Origin: CAZPXF01 sp964590945
GTDB taxonomy: Bacteria; Bacillota; Clostridia; Lachnospirales; Lachnospiraceae
Length of the DNA stretch: 13,342 bases
Direction: 5' to 3'
NCBI GenBank assembly: GCA_964590945.1
Contig: CAZPXF010000063.1
Location: 1 to 13,342 of the forward strand
The position numbers and the translations under genes are program-made. Shown here in pieces: positions 1-7,291 of this stretch (position 1 is the first letter of the stretch; the number at the start of each line of letters is the position of its first letter). The notes under the pieces were generated by a model. It ran no database searches. It was not told the DNA's origin and saw only the letters and a list, made by a program, of their open reading frames with translations.

Positions 1-11
1 TTTGAAACGAT

Positions 12-52
12 AAAAGATCGTTCTGTGATACACACAATAGCACAGAACGATC
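12..52 (-). terminator. Rho-independent terminator after the AEC permease gene
   Basis: A perfect 12-bp inverted repeat (GATCGTTCTGTG at 16-27, CACAGAACGATC at 41-52) encloses a 13-nt loop. Read on the minus strand, the stem is followed at once by TTTTATCGTTT. It lies about 50 nt past the permease stop codon, so it most likely ends that transcript. The U-tract is short but the stem is strong. Confidence 0.85.
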
Positions 53-102
53 CTGCATGTCAACCGTTTTTTGATTCTATTTAAAACCCTTTGGTGATAC
101 TG

Positions 103-1056
103 TCAACGGATCATCCCCATATACCGCATCAGGAAAATCCAAAACGTCAGCGTCACGGCAGACAGCATTGTTGTCATCACAACAGTGCTGGATGTAAGCA
201 CGCCATCTCCGCCCATATTCTTTGCCATGATGTAAGCGCTCGGCGTTGTAGGCGAGCCAAGCATGATGATAAGCGCGATCAGCTTCTGATCACGGAACCC
301 AAGCCATATTGCCAGTGGAAGGAAGATCGCCTCCAGAACTACCAGCTTCAAGAGCGACGCCGCGATCGTCGGTTTGATCTTCGCGAGCGCAGCCCGTCCT
401 TCGAATCCGGCTCCGATTGCAATCAATGCCAGCGGCGACGCCGTCACGCCAAGATTATTGATCGTCTTATGAAGGATTCCCGGAATCGGAATCCGAAGAA
501 GCGCAGCGGCCATTCCAAGCACGATGCCAATAATGATCGGATTCGTCGCAACGCCTTTCAACGCCTTTAATATCTTCTCTTTCCCTCTGCTGCCCTTTTC
601 ATCTACATTCTCAAATGTCAGCACGATAACTGCAAATACATTGTAAAGCGGCACAGCTCCAATGATCATCATCGGCGCCATACCCGCATCCCCATAAATA
701 TTCTGTATGAAAGCGATCCCAAGGATTGCCGCGCTGCTCCGGTAGGACGCCTGCACAAAGGCGCCGACCATAGAGCGGTCTTTCAGAAGCCGCCGCGCCG
801 CAAACCAGATTACTAAAATAGAGAGCAGCGTTACAAAAAAGCAATATGCTATGTATTTGATATCAAAATTGCTCCGTATGTCCGTATCCGCAAGATCGAG
901 GAATAACATACACGGCAATGCAACATGAAACACGAATTTATTTGTCACGGAGACAAAATTATCATTCAGCATTCCCCATCTTTTCAGCAATCCTCCGACA
1001 ATTATTACAAGAAACACAGGAACCGTTGCATTCAGACTATATATAAAACTATCCAT
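103..1056 (-). CDS. AEC (auxin efflux carrier) family permease
   Basis: Predicted inner-membrane secondary transporter of 317 residues, a normal length for the AEC family. Nearly the whole chain is hydrophobic, with about ten membrane segments arranged as two halves around a polar linker (about residues 150-165, rich in K, E and R). Family hallmarks are visible: ASYRSSAAILGIAF (103-116), TNPIIIGIVLG (171-181), ALIAIGAGF (210-218) and a C-terminal SPTTPSAYIMAKNMGGD (268-284). Family members export or exchange carboxylates such as malate, but the substrate cannot be read here. The start at 1056 is chosen because AAAGGAG at 1063-1069 sits 6 nt upstream; a longer reading from 1092 would bury that site. 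Only about 55 nt separate the gene from the terminator of the upstream tRNA-Ser, and no convincing promoter is visible in that gap. Confidence 0.88.
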   Translation of the reverse strand: MDSFIYSLNATVPVFLVIIVGGLLKRWGMLNDNFVSVTNKFVFHVALPCMLFLDLADTDIRSNFDIKYIAYCFFVTLLSILVIWFAARRLLKDRSMVGAFVQASYRSSAAILGIAFIQNIYGDAGMAPMMIIGAVPLYNVFAVIVLTFENVDEKGSRGKEKILKALKGVATNPIIIGIVLGMAAALLRIPIPGILHKTINNLGVTASPLALIAIGAGFEGRAALAKIKPTIAASLLKLVVLEAIFLPLAIWLGFRDQKLIALIIMLGSPTTPSAYIMAKNMGGDGVLTSSTVVMTTMLSAVTLTFWIFLMRYMGMIR

Positions 1057-1111
1057 GAGAAACTCCTTTCTACCGTCTTCCCTGCCCGCCAAAGCGCCCT
1101 TACGGACAATT

Positions 1112-1141
1112 AAAAAAAGTCTGAAAACCTTACGTTTCCAG
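1112..1141 (-). terminator. Rho-independent terminator after tRNA-Ser
   Basis: On the minus strand, CTGGAAAC, loop GTAAG and GTTTTCAG form an 8-bp stem with one G-U pair. It is followed by AC and seven consecutive T residues (1112-1118). It starts 13 nt past the 3' end of the tRNA, so it matches the end of a short tRNA transcript. Confidence 0.85.
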
Positions 1142-1153
1142 CCTTCTCTTGAC

Positions 1154-1241
1154 CGGAGACGGCGGGATTCGAACCCGCGTGCCCTCGAAAGGACAAATAG
1201 ATTTCGAGTCTACCGCGTTACGGCCACTTCGCTACGTCTCC
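1154..1241 (-). tRNA. tRNA-Ser (anticodon CGA)
   Basis: An 88-nt class II tRNA on the minus strand that reads UCG serine codons. The acceptor stem is GGAGACG/CGTCTCC with discriminator G at 1154. The D stem is GCG/CGC. The anticodon loop is CTCGAAA with anticodon CGA at 1204-1206. The long variable arm pairs TGTCC with GGGCA, as expected for serine. The T arm is GCGGG-TTCGAAT-CCCGC. The CCA end is not encoded: the bases after the discriminator are GTC. The gene has its own promoter and terminator and is independent of the WYL gene upstream. Confidence 0.96.
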
Positions 1242-1255
1242 ATATCCGAATATTA

Positions 1256-1284
1256 ATTATATCGGATTTCAGGAACAACTGCAA
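1256..1284 (-). promoter_or_regulatory. Promoter of tRNA-Ser
   Basis: The -35 element TTGCAG (1279-1284) and a perfect -10 TATAAT (1256-1261) are separated by 17 bp on the minus strand. The -10 ends 14 nt before the mature tRNA 5' end at 1241. The arms ATCCGA and TCGGAT flank the -10 and start region. Confidence 0.85.
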
Positions 1285-1317
1285 GAAAAATCGTCAAAAA
1301 CTGTGCAAAAAAGCAGC

Positions 1318-2319
1318 TCACGAATGCGCTTCCTCCCCGCCATATCCCGCAAGGATCTGCCTGAGATATTCCTGGTACTCCGCCGCAGCCTCCGCAGGTC
1401 TTAAAATCTGCACGCCCGCTCCAAGTCCGGTCAGCCATCCGAAAAACTGGGGACTCACAGCAACCGTGACCCTCGCCTGAAAATGACCCTCGTCAACAGG
1501 CCTGACCGGCACATCCTTCCCAAAACGGTCGATAACAACGCCAATCAGATTTTCCTCAAACCGGATCGTCAGTGTTTTCTCATCACCGGAAAACATCCCG
1601 AACGTCCGGCGCGAGAACCCGGACATGTCAAACGCTTCAAAGCATTTTCTGCCTGTTCTCTCCTGCTCCTCTTCTGCAAGCCTCAGCATCCGGTCTACGC
1701 GGTAATGCTTCATGATCCCGGCTTCCTCATCATATCCTAAGAGATAATAATTCTCATTATCCCACGAGAGCGCCCACGGACTGATCACATACCGCTCCCC
1801 GCCTCGCCGGAGAAGCATCTCCTTTTTTATCGACCAGCGGAAATACTGGAAGCTGATCTTCCGGTTATTCAGGATCGCCGTATGAATGATATCCACATTG
1901 TAGTAGATACTCTCATTCATCGTCTTTACACGTCCGCCTGTGATCACCTGCCTTTGGAGCTGCTTCGCCTCTCCATGGCTCGTAAGTCCCTCCAGCTTAC
2001 GTATCAATTCCGCCGATTTTTTCTCCGTGATAAACCTCGAAGCCTGCACAGCATCCACAAGAAGCTTGAGTTCCGGAAGCTCGAAATCCCTGCTGGCAAT
2101 ATAATATCCGGCCGGGTTTGCATTTCGCACAATATCAAGGCCAAATTCCTTCAATATCTCTATATCACGGTAGATACTCTTCCGCTCCGCAGTAATATCC
2201 CATCCTGCCAGATACTCTATGATCTGCTGCATCGACGCCGGATGAAATTCATCCGTCTCCTCCAGGAAAAATCTCATTAAATATAATAGTTTCTTTTTTT
2301 GATTTGGCTGATTTGCCAT
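1318..2319 (-). CDS. WYL-domain transcriptional regulator (HTH-WYL-WCX)
   Basis: A 333-residue cytoplasmic DNA-binding protein. Residues about 8-75 form an N-terminal winged helix (KKKLLYLMRFF, then ITAERKSIYRDIEILKEFGLDIV). Residues about 140-215 form a WYL domain with the variant signature YYLLGYD (191-197) and the conserved KHYRVDRM (204-211). Residues about 248-325 are a WCX-like C-terminal extension. WYL domains are thought to sense nucleic-acid or nucleotide-type ligands; the ligand and targets here are unknown. The start at 2319 keeps the HTH complete and is preceded by GGAAGGG at a long spacing of about 14 nt. A longer start at 2394 would translate the hairpin at 2357-2392 and is unlikely. 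The gene lies directly after the butyrate operon, with no good promoter of its own, so read-through expression is possible. Confidence 0.9.
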   Translation of the reverse strand: MANQPNQKKKLLYLMRFFLEETDEFHPASMQQIIEYLAGWDITAERKSIYRDIEILKEFGLDIVRNANPAGYYIASRDFELPELKLLVDAVQASRFITEKKSAELIRKLEGLTSHGEAKQLQRQVITGGRVKTMNESIYYNVDIIHTAILNNRKISFQYFRWSIKKEMLLRRGGERYVISPWALSWDNENYYLLGYDEEAGIMKHYRVDRMLRLAEEEQERTGRKCFEAFDMSGFSRRTFGMFSGDEKTLTIRFEENLIGVVIDRFGKDVPVRPVDEGHFQARVTVAVSPQFFGWLTGLGAGVQILRPAEAAAEYQEYLRQILAGYGGEEAHS

Positions 2320-2356
2320 AGCCGTTCTGCGCACCCTTCCTTTTAAATCGCTGCAA

Positions 2357-2392
2357 GAATGAGGGCGCAAACCAATGTCTGCGCCCTCATTC
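2357..2392 (-). terminator. Strong hairpin at the end of the butyrate operon
   Basis: A perfect 13-bp inverted repeat (2357-2369 with 2380-2392, GC-rich core GAGGGCGCA) has a 10-nt loop and lies 22 nt after the etfA stop. The T-tract is poor on either strand (TTGCAGCGATTT on the minus strand). It may therefore be a leaky terminator or an mRNA 3' stabiliser rather than a full stop. Confidence 0.65.
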
Positions 2393-2414
2393 AAGTTTAG
2401 ATGTATGAGAAAAA

Positions 2415-3461
2415 CTAGTTCTTGTTGGCTTTTGCTTCCAGAATCTGCTTTGTCAGTTCCGGCACGATCTTGTTCAGATCGCCAACGATACCATAGTCAG
2501 CTACATCGAAGATCGGCGCTGTCTCATCTTTGTTGATCGCAATGATAAGATCAGACTCTTCCATACCGGCTACGTGCTGGATCGCTCCGGAAATACCGAT
2601 TGCAAAGTAAACCTGCGGACGAACTGTCTTTCCGGTCTGTCCGACCTGAAGATCCTTTGGTTTCCAGCCGCTGTCTACAACTGCACGAGAGCAGGATACT
2701 TCTCCGCCGAGCGCCGCTGCAAGCTCCTCAAGGATCTTGAAGTTCTCCGGAGAACCTACTCCACGTCCGCCGGATACAAGGATCTTAGCGTCCATGATAT
2801 CTACTGTCTCGGATACGGATTTCACAATATCAAGAATCTCTACATATTTGTGATTCGGTGTAAATCCCGGATTGTACTCGATAACCTCTGCCTTAGCATC
2901 CGGATTCTTAGGAAGCTTCTGCATAACGCCCGGACGAACGGTAGCCATCTGCGGACGGTTGTTCGGGCAAGCGATCGTAGCGATTGTATTTCCGCCAAAT
3001 GCCGGACGGGTCATAAGCAGCTGATTGTGCTTCTGTTCCTGTCCCGGAATCGGATTGAGCGGGAAGTCGCCGATGTTAAGAACTGTACAGTCTGCGGTCA
3101 GACCTGTTGCAACTCTTGCGGAAACTCTCGGGCCAAGGTCACGTCCGATCGGCGTAGCGCCAACAAGCATGATCTCCGGCTTGTACTCATTGATAACAGA
3201 AGCTAATGCATGTGCATATGGCTCTGTTCTGTAGTCTTTCAGTTCCGGATCGTCTACAACGATAACTTTATCTGCGCCGTATGCTGCAAGGTCATCCGCC
3301 AGAGCTTTGATCCCTGATCCGATCAGAACTGCCGTTACTTTCTCATCCAGATCTTTCGCAAGCTCATTTGCTTTTCCGAGCAGCTCAAAAGCGATGCCGC
3401 TTAATTTGTTGTCTACCTGCTCAGCATAGACATATACGCCTTTATATTCTTCTAAATTCAT
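2415..3461 (-). CDS. etfA: Electron transfer flavoprotein, alpha subunit
   Basis: EtfA pairs with EtfB to carry electrons to and from butyryl-CoA dehydrogenase. The 348-residue chain has an N-terminal ETF domain (about 8-190) and a C-terminal FAD-binding domain (about 222-340). Visible FAD motifs are SGGRGVGSPENF (230-241) and the ETF-alpha signature QVGQTGKTVRPQVYFAIGISGAIQH (272-296). There is no N-terminal ferredoxin-like extension, unlike some clostridial EtfA proteins. The start is uncertain. ATG at 3461 gives the family-like MNLEEYKGVYV, but the AGGA at 3477-3480 is then 15 nt away. GTG at 3470 (6 nt spacing) or 3473 (3 nt) would add three or four residues. It is the last gene of the operon, about 24 nt after etfB. 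Confidence 0.95.
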   Translation of the reverse strand: MNLEEYKGVYVYAEQVDNKLSGIAFELLGKANELAKDLDEKVTAVLIGSGIKALADDLAAYGADKVIVVDDPELKDYRTEPYAHALASVINEYKPEIMLVGATPIGRDLGPRVSARVATGLTADCTVLNIGDFPLNPIPGQEQKHNQLLMTRPAFGGNTIATIACPNNRPQMATVRPGVMQKLPKNPDAKAEVIEYNPGFTPNHKYVEILDIVKSVSETVDIMDAKILVSGGRGVGSPENFKILEELAAALGGEVSCSRAVVDSGWKPKDLQVGQTGKTVRPQVYFAIGISGAIQHVAGMEESDLIIAINKDETAPIFDVADYGIVGDLNKIVPELTKQILEAKANKN

Positions 3462-3485
3462 CCTATTCACCACTTTTCCTTAAAA

Positions 3486-4268
3486 TTAAATGATATGTTT
3501 CTCGTTCAATTTGCCCATAAGGTAAGCTACAGACTCTTCCGGATCAAGGACAACCTTTTCTCCTGCGCCTTTACGAACCTTATCGGAAGCCTTAGCGATC
3601 TTTGTAGGTGAGCCTGCAAGACCGATATTGGCATCGTCAAGATCCTTGAGGTCTGCTCTTCCCCATGTTGTAATTTCAGCTTCACACGCATCGAAAATTC
3701 CGCCTGGCGTCATGTAACGAGGCTCATTTAATTCTGAAAGTGCTGTGATCAGGCAAGGCATCTTCGCCTTCAGTACATGATATCTGTCATCATACTGACG
3801 CTGAACAATAACGCTGTCTCCATCGATCTTGATGTCCTGTGCATAAGAAATTACAGGAATATCAAGATGCTCGGAAATCTGCGGACCAACCTGCGCGGTA
3901 TCTCCATCGATAGCCTGACGGCCTGTGATGATAAGATCATACTCAAGGTTGCGGATACCAGCCGCGATCGTGCTGGATGTCGCCCATGTATCAGCTCCTC
4001 CGAGTACGCGGTCTGTAATCAGGACTGCCTTGTCCGCGCCCATAGCCAGCGCCTCACGGAGAACATCTGTCGCCTTTGGAAGACCCATGGTAACTACCGT
4101 TACCTCTGCGCCATATTCATCTTTTAATCTAAGTGCCGCCTCAAGTCCGGCTTTGTCGTCCGGATTCATGATCGCAAGCATTGCACCTCTGTTAAGTGTA
4201 CCATCCGGGTTGAACTGAACGCCGCCCTTTGTATCTGGTACCTGTTTTACACAAACAACTATCTTCAC
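3486..4268 (-). CDS. etfB: Electron transfer flavoprotein, beta subunit
   Basis: A 260-residue EtfB, a normal length. The N-terminus MKIVVCVKQVPDT and the nucleotide-binding segment GRQAIDGDTAQVGPQ (116-130) are characteristic. In bifurcating anaerobic ETFs the beta subunit carries the FAD that splits NADH electrons between crotonyl-CoA (through Bcd) and ferredoxin. Placement next to bcd and the VKQVPDT-type N-terminus fit that group, but bifurcation itself is inferred. The start codon is GTG at 4268, supported by a perfect AGGAGG at 4277-4282 with 8 nt spacing. Only 15 nt separate it from bcd. Confidence 0.96.
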   Translation of the reverse strand: MKIVVCVKQVPDTKGGVQFNPDGTLNRGAMLAIMNPDDKAGLEAALRLKDEYGAEVTVVTMGLPKATDVLREALAMGADKAVLITDRVLGGADTWATSSTIAAGIRNLEYDLIITGRQAIDGDTAQVGPQISEHLDIPVISYAQDIKIDGDSVIVQRQYDDRYHVLKAKMPCLITALSELNEPRYMTPGGIFDACEAEITTWGRADLKDLDDANIGLAGSPTKIAKASDKVRKGAGEKVVLDPEESVAYLMGKLNEKHII

Positions 4269-4283
4269 GGTTCGTACCTCCTA

Positions 4284-5456
4284 TTATTTTAATAAGCTTC
4301 CAGAAATAACCATACGCTGAACCTCTGATGTTCCTTCGTAGATCTCTGTAATCTTAGCATCACGCATCATACGCTCAATTTCATACTCTCTGATATAGCC
4401 GTAACCACCATGTAACTGAACACACTTTGTAGTTACTTCCATAGCAACCTCCGCCGCGTAGAGCTTAGCCATAGCAGCTTCTACGGAATAAGAAACCTTA
4501 GCGCCCTTCTGGTACTCGTCCTTCTTAAGGGCAGCTTTGTATACAAGATTCTTAGCTGCCTCAACCTTTGTAGCCATATCAGCAATCTGGAACTGTGTAT
4601 TCTGGAACTGCGCGATCGTACGTCCGAACTGTTTTCTCTCTTTTACATACTCGATCGTTCTCTCAAGAGCGCCCTCTGCGAGGCCAAGAGCCTGGCACGC
4701 AATACCGATACGTCCGCCGTCCAGCGTATGCATCGCAATACCAAATCCTTTTCCTTTTGCTCCAAGAAGGTTCTCTTTTGGGATTCTCATATCTTCAAAG
4801 ATCAACTCATATGTAGAAGATCCGCGGATACCCATTTTCTTTTCTTTTGTTCCGAAGGAGAAGCCCGGCGTTCCTTTCTCAACAATAAATGCAGAAATCT
4901 CTTTCTGTTTTCTGCCGCGTTTCTCAACAATGCCCGTTACGGCGATGAGAATATAAACATCTGCAACCTTACCATTTGTGATAAAGCATTTGGAACCGTT
5001 GATAACCCACTCATTTGTCTCTTCATCAAAAACAGCCTTTGTCTGCTGTCCCTGAGCGTCTGTACCGGCGCCCGGCTCTGTAAGACCAAATGCGCCGATC
5101 TTCTTTCCGGATGCAAGATCCGGAACATATTTCGCCTTCTGCTCCGGCGTTCCATATGTCAGAATAGGATCGATACAAAGTGATGTATGTGCAGAAACGA
5201 TAACGCCTGTCGTACCGCAAACCTTGGAAAGCTCCTCCACGCACAGAGCATATGTAAGGATATCGCATCCCTGTCCGCCATACTCCTTTGGTACCGGGAT
5301 TCCCATAAATCCATATTTGCCCATTTTCTCAACAGTTTCTGCCGGGAACTGCTCCTTTTCATCTGTCTCCTGAGCCAATGGTTTTACTTCATTTTCAGCG
5401 AAAGCTTTGAAAAGATCTCTCGCCATTTCATGTTTTTTGCTCAATGTAAAATCCAT
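4284..5456 (-). CDS. bcd: Butyryl-CoA dehydrogenase (short-chain acyl-CoA dehydrogenase)
   Basis: Reduces crotonyl-CoA to butyryl-CoA with FAD, receiving electrons from EtfAB in the cytoplasm. At 390 residues it has the full acyl-CoA dehydrogenase architecture: N-terminal helical domain, a beta domain with AFGLTEPGAGTDAQG, and a C-terminal helical domain with RKQFGRTIAQFQNTQF and QLHGGYGYIREYEIERMMRD. The likely catalytic base is Glu374 in ITEIYEGTSE; it lies 16 residues from the C-terminus, as in Megasphaera BCD (Glu367 of 383). GGAGG at 5467-5471 supports the ATG at 5456. It sits 24 nt after hbd and 15 nt before etfB, so it is probably translated in step with its electron-transfer partners. 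Confidence 0.96.
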   Translation of the reverse strand: MDFTLSKKHEMARDLFKAFAENEVKPLAQETDEKEQFPAETVEKMGKYGFMGIPVPKEYGGQGCDILTYALCVEELSKVCGTTGVIVSAHTSLCIDPILTYGTPEQKAKYVPDLASGKKIGAFGLTEPGAGTDAQGQQTKAVFDEETNEWVINGSKCFITNGKVADVYILIAVTGIVEKRGRKQKEISAFIVEKGTPGFSFGTKEKKMGIRGSSTYELIFEDMRIPKENLLGAKGKGFGIAMHTLDGGRIGIACQALGLAEGALERTIEYVKERKQFGRTIAQFQNTQFQIADMATKVEAAKNLVYKAALKKDEYQKGAKVSYSVEAAMAKLYAAEVAMEVTTKCVQLHGGYGYIREYEIERMMRDAKITEIYEGTSEVQRMVISGSLLK

Positions 5457-5480
5457 GTTTTTCTATCCTCCATCTATTTC

Positions 5481-6320
5481 TTATTTCGAATAATCGTAGA
5501 ATCCTTTGCCTGTCTTCTGTCCAAGCTGTCCGCCGCGTACCATCTTCTTAAGAAGCGGATGCGGACGATACTTCGGATCGCCTGTTTCAGCCTGAAGTAC
5601 TTCCATAATAGCAAGTACGATATCAAGACCAACCAGATCGCCTAAAGCAAGAGGTCCCATCGGATGGTTCGCTCCCAGCTTCATAGCTGCATCGATACCT
5701 TCAACGGATGCTACGCCGTCAGCATAGATGCCGATCGCTTCATTGATCATCGGAATAAGGATCCTGTTTACAACAAATCCGGCAGCTTCCTCTACCTGTA
5801 CAGGCGTCTTTCCGATCTCCTCAGCGATCTTCTTGATCGTCTCTACAGTCTCCGCAGGCGTATTCAGACCAGCGATAACCTCAACCAGTTTCATAACAGG
5901 AGCCGGATTGAAGAAATGCATTCCGATTACAGGTCTGTCAATTCCAGCGCCGATCTCTGTAATGGAGAGGGAAGATGTATTTGTTGCGAAAATACACTCC
6001 GGCTTGCAGATGTCCTGAAGCTCTTTGAATGTCTGCTTCTTAACATCCATGATCTCAAGCGCAGCCTCGACAACCAGATCACAATCTGTACAGATATCTT
6101 TCACGCCTGTTGTGATCTTAGCAAGAACTGCATCAGCCTTCTCCTGATCCATCTTGCCTCTTGCAACACGCTTCTCGAAGCCTTTTGCAATCTTTTTCTT
6201 TCCGTTTGCTGCAAACTCTTCGTTGATGTCGCACAGATATACTTCATATCCTTCTGTCTGCGCAAATGCCTGTGCGATACCGGAACCCATAGTTCCTGCT
6301 CCAATTACTCCAACTTTCAT
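5481..6320 (-). CDS. hbd: 3-hydroxybutyryl-CoA dehydrogenase
   Basis: Reduces acetoacetyl-CoA to 3-hydroxybutyryl-CoA. The 279-residue protein begins with a Rossmann fold: VGVIGAGTMGSGIAQ, then Asp31 at the end of the second strand, which favours NAD(H) over NADP(H). Catalytic-site candidates follow the family: Ser116 in NTSS, His135 in MHFFNPAP, Glu147 in KLVEVI and Asn185 in GFVVNR. The C-terminal helical domain contains the conserved GANHPMGPLALGDLVGLD. A perfect AGGAGG at 6331-6336 lies 10 nt from the ATG. The 61-nt gap to crt holds no structure that I can see. Confidence 0.97.
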   Translation of the reverse strand: MKVGVIGAGTMGSGIAQAFAQTEGYEVYLCDINEEFAANGKKKIAKGFEKRVARGKMDQEKADAVLAKITTGVKDICTDCDLVVEAALEIMDVKKQTFKELQDICKPECIFATNTSSLSITEIGAGIDRPVIGMHFFNPAPVMKLVEVIAGLNTPAETVETIKKIAEEIGKTPVQVEEAAGFVVNRILIPMINEAIGIYADGVASVEGIDAAMKLGANHPMGPLALGDLVGLDIVLAIMEVLQAETGDPKYRPHPLLKKMVRGGQLGQKTGKGFYDYSK

Positions 6321-6381
6321 TGTCTTTTTTCCTCCTAACTTATGTTTATTTGAAGTGTATGTATCCTGCTCTTTTCAATCA

Positions 6382-7158
6382 TTATTTGTTCAGGAATGCC
6401 TCGACCTTCCTCTTCTCAAGAAATGCTGCCATTCCTTCCTTCTGGTCGTAAGACTCAAAGCAATCGCCAAACAGCTTCTCTTCGATCACGATCGCCTGAT
6501 CCATGTCTGCCTGAAGTCCCTCATTGATCGCCTTCTTGCAGTTTCTGACTGCGATCGGCGCATTCTTAGCGATCCCTGCCGCCATCTTCTTTGCCGCGGG
6601 CAGAAGCTCCTCAAGCGGATATACGGCGTTGACCAGACCGATTCTCAAAGCCTCCGGCGCTTTTATGTTTCTCGCTGTATAAATCAACTGTTTCGCCATT
6701 CCAGGACTTACAAGTCTTGCCAGTCTCTGTGTTCCGCCGAATCCCGGTGTGATTCCGAGGCCGACCTCAGGCTGCCCGAATACTGCGTTCTCGGAGCAGA
6801 TCCGGATATCACAGCTCATGGAAATCTCGCAGCCGCCGCCAAGTGCAAATCCATTTACCGCAGCAATTACAGGGATCGGGAATGTCTCAAGCTTTCGGAA
6901 AATATCATTTCCCTTCTTGCCGAACGCCTCGCCCTCTGCCTTTGTAAGCGTACTCATCTCTCCGATATCAGCACCGGCTACAAAAGATTTCTCTCCGGCG
7001 CCTGTAACGATCAGACATCTGACTGCATCAAGATCGACTGCGTCCAGCGTCGCATCAAGATCTTCAAGAACCTGGCTGTTCAATGCATTCAATGCCTTTG
7101 GACGGTTGATCGTAATGATACCCACCTGTCCTTCAACTTCATAATCAATGAATCCCAT
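6382..7158 (-). CDS. crt: 3-hydroxybutyryl-CoA dehydratase (crotonase)
   Basis: Dehydrates 3-hydroxybutyryl-CoA to crotonyl-CoA. This 258-residue enoyl-CoA hydratase family member has the oxyanion-hole segments SFVAGADI (58-65) and NGFALGGGCE (102-111). Both catalytic acids are present: Glu111 and Glu131 (in FGQPEVGLGI), separated by 20 residues as in rat mitochondrial hydratase (144/164). AAAGGAG at 7168-7174 is 9 nt from the ATG. Unlike the other operon junctions, a 133-nt gap containing a hairpin and a promoter-like sequence precedes it, so crt and the downstream genes may be partly uncoupled from thl. Confidence 0.96.
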   Translation of the reverse strand: MGFIDYEVEGQVGIITINRPKALNALNSQVLEDLDATLDAVDLDAVRCLIVTGAGEKSFVAGADIGEMSTLTKAEGEAFGKKGNDIFRKLETFPIPVIAAVNGFALGGGCEISMSCDIRICSENAVFGQPEVGLGITPGFGGTQRLARLVSPGMAKQLIYTARNIKAPEALRIGLVNAVYPLEELLPAAKKMAAGIAKNAPIAVRNCKKAINEGLQADMDQAIVIEEKLFGDCFESYDQKEGMAAFLEKRKVEAFLNK

Positions 7159-7218
7159 AGTTGAAATCTCCTTTCGTTATTCCTTGTCCTGCAGGGCAGA
7201 ACATGAGGATTTTCTTTC

Positions 7219-7247
7219 ATTATAAAAGTACCGGACGAATTTGTACA
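7219..7247 (-). promoter_or_regulatory. Candidate internal promoter ahead of crt
   Basis: On the minus strand a perfect TATAAT (7219-7224) lies 17 bp from TGTACA (7242-7247), which matches TTGACA at four of six positions. Its spacer contains the right arm of the 7231-7282 hairpin. It could give crt-hbd-bcd-etfBA a second start independent of thl. This is sequence inference only. Confidence 0.45.
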
Positions 7248-7282
7248 GAATATTCTACTGTAAAAACTCAAAACCCGTCCGG
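7231..7282 (-). repeat. Long imperfect hairpin in the thl-crt gap
   Basis: Perfect 7-bp arms CCGGACG (7231-7237) and CGTCCGG (7276-7282) enclose 38 nt. Within these, TACAG and CTGTA arms flank a 10-bp DNA palindrome AGAATATTCT (7247-7256). The structure begins 9 nt after the thl stop. In the minus transcript it is followed by TAC and then TTTT, so it could act as an attenuator or weak terminator, or as an mRNA-processing barrier. Confidence 0.6.
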
Positions 7283-7291
7283 CCTTTATGA

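Noticed and set aside
2320..2394. Longer N-terminus for the WYL regulator
   Set aside because: The added 25 residues would be encoded by the 2357-2392 hairpin and do not belong to the HTH domain.
6154..7164. Plus-strand 336-residue reading frame opposite hbd and crt
   Set aside because: It crosses two well-supported genes and their intergenic gap, with Cys- and Arg-rich composition and no family match.
7247..7256. AGAATATTCT as a LexA/SOS box
   Set aside because: It does not match the Gram-positive LexA consensus (GAAC-N4-GTTC type), and butyrate genes are not SOS targets.
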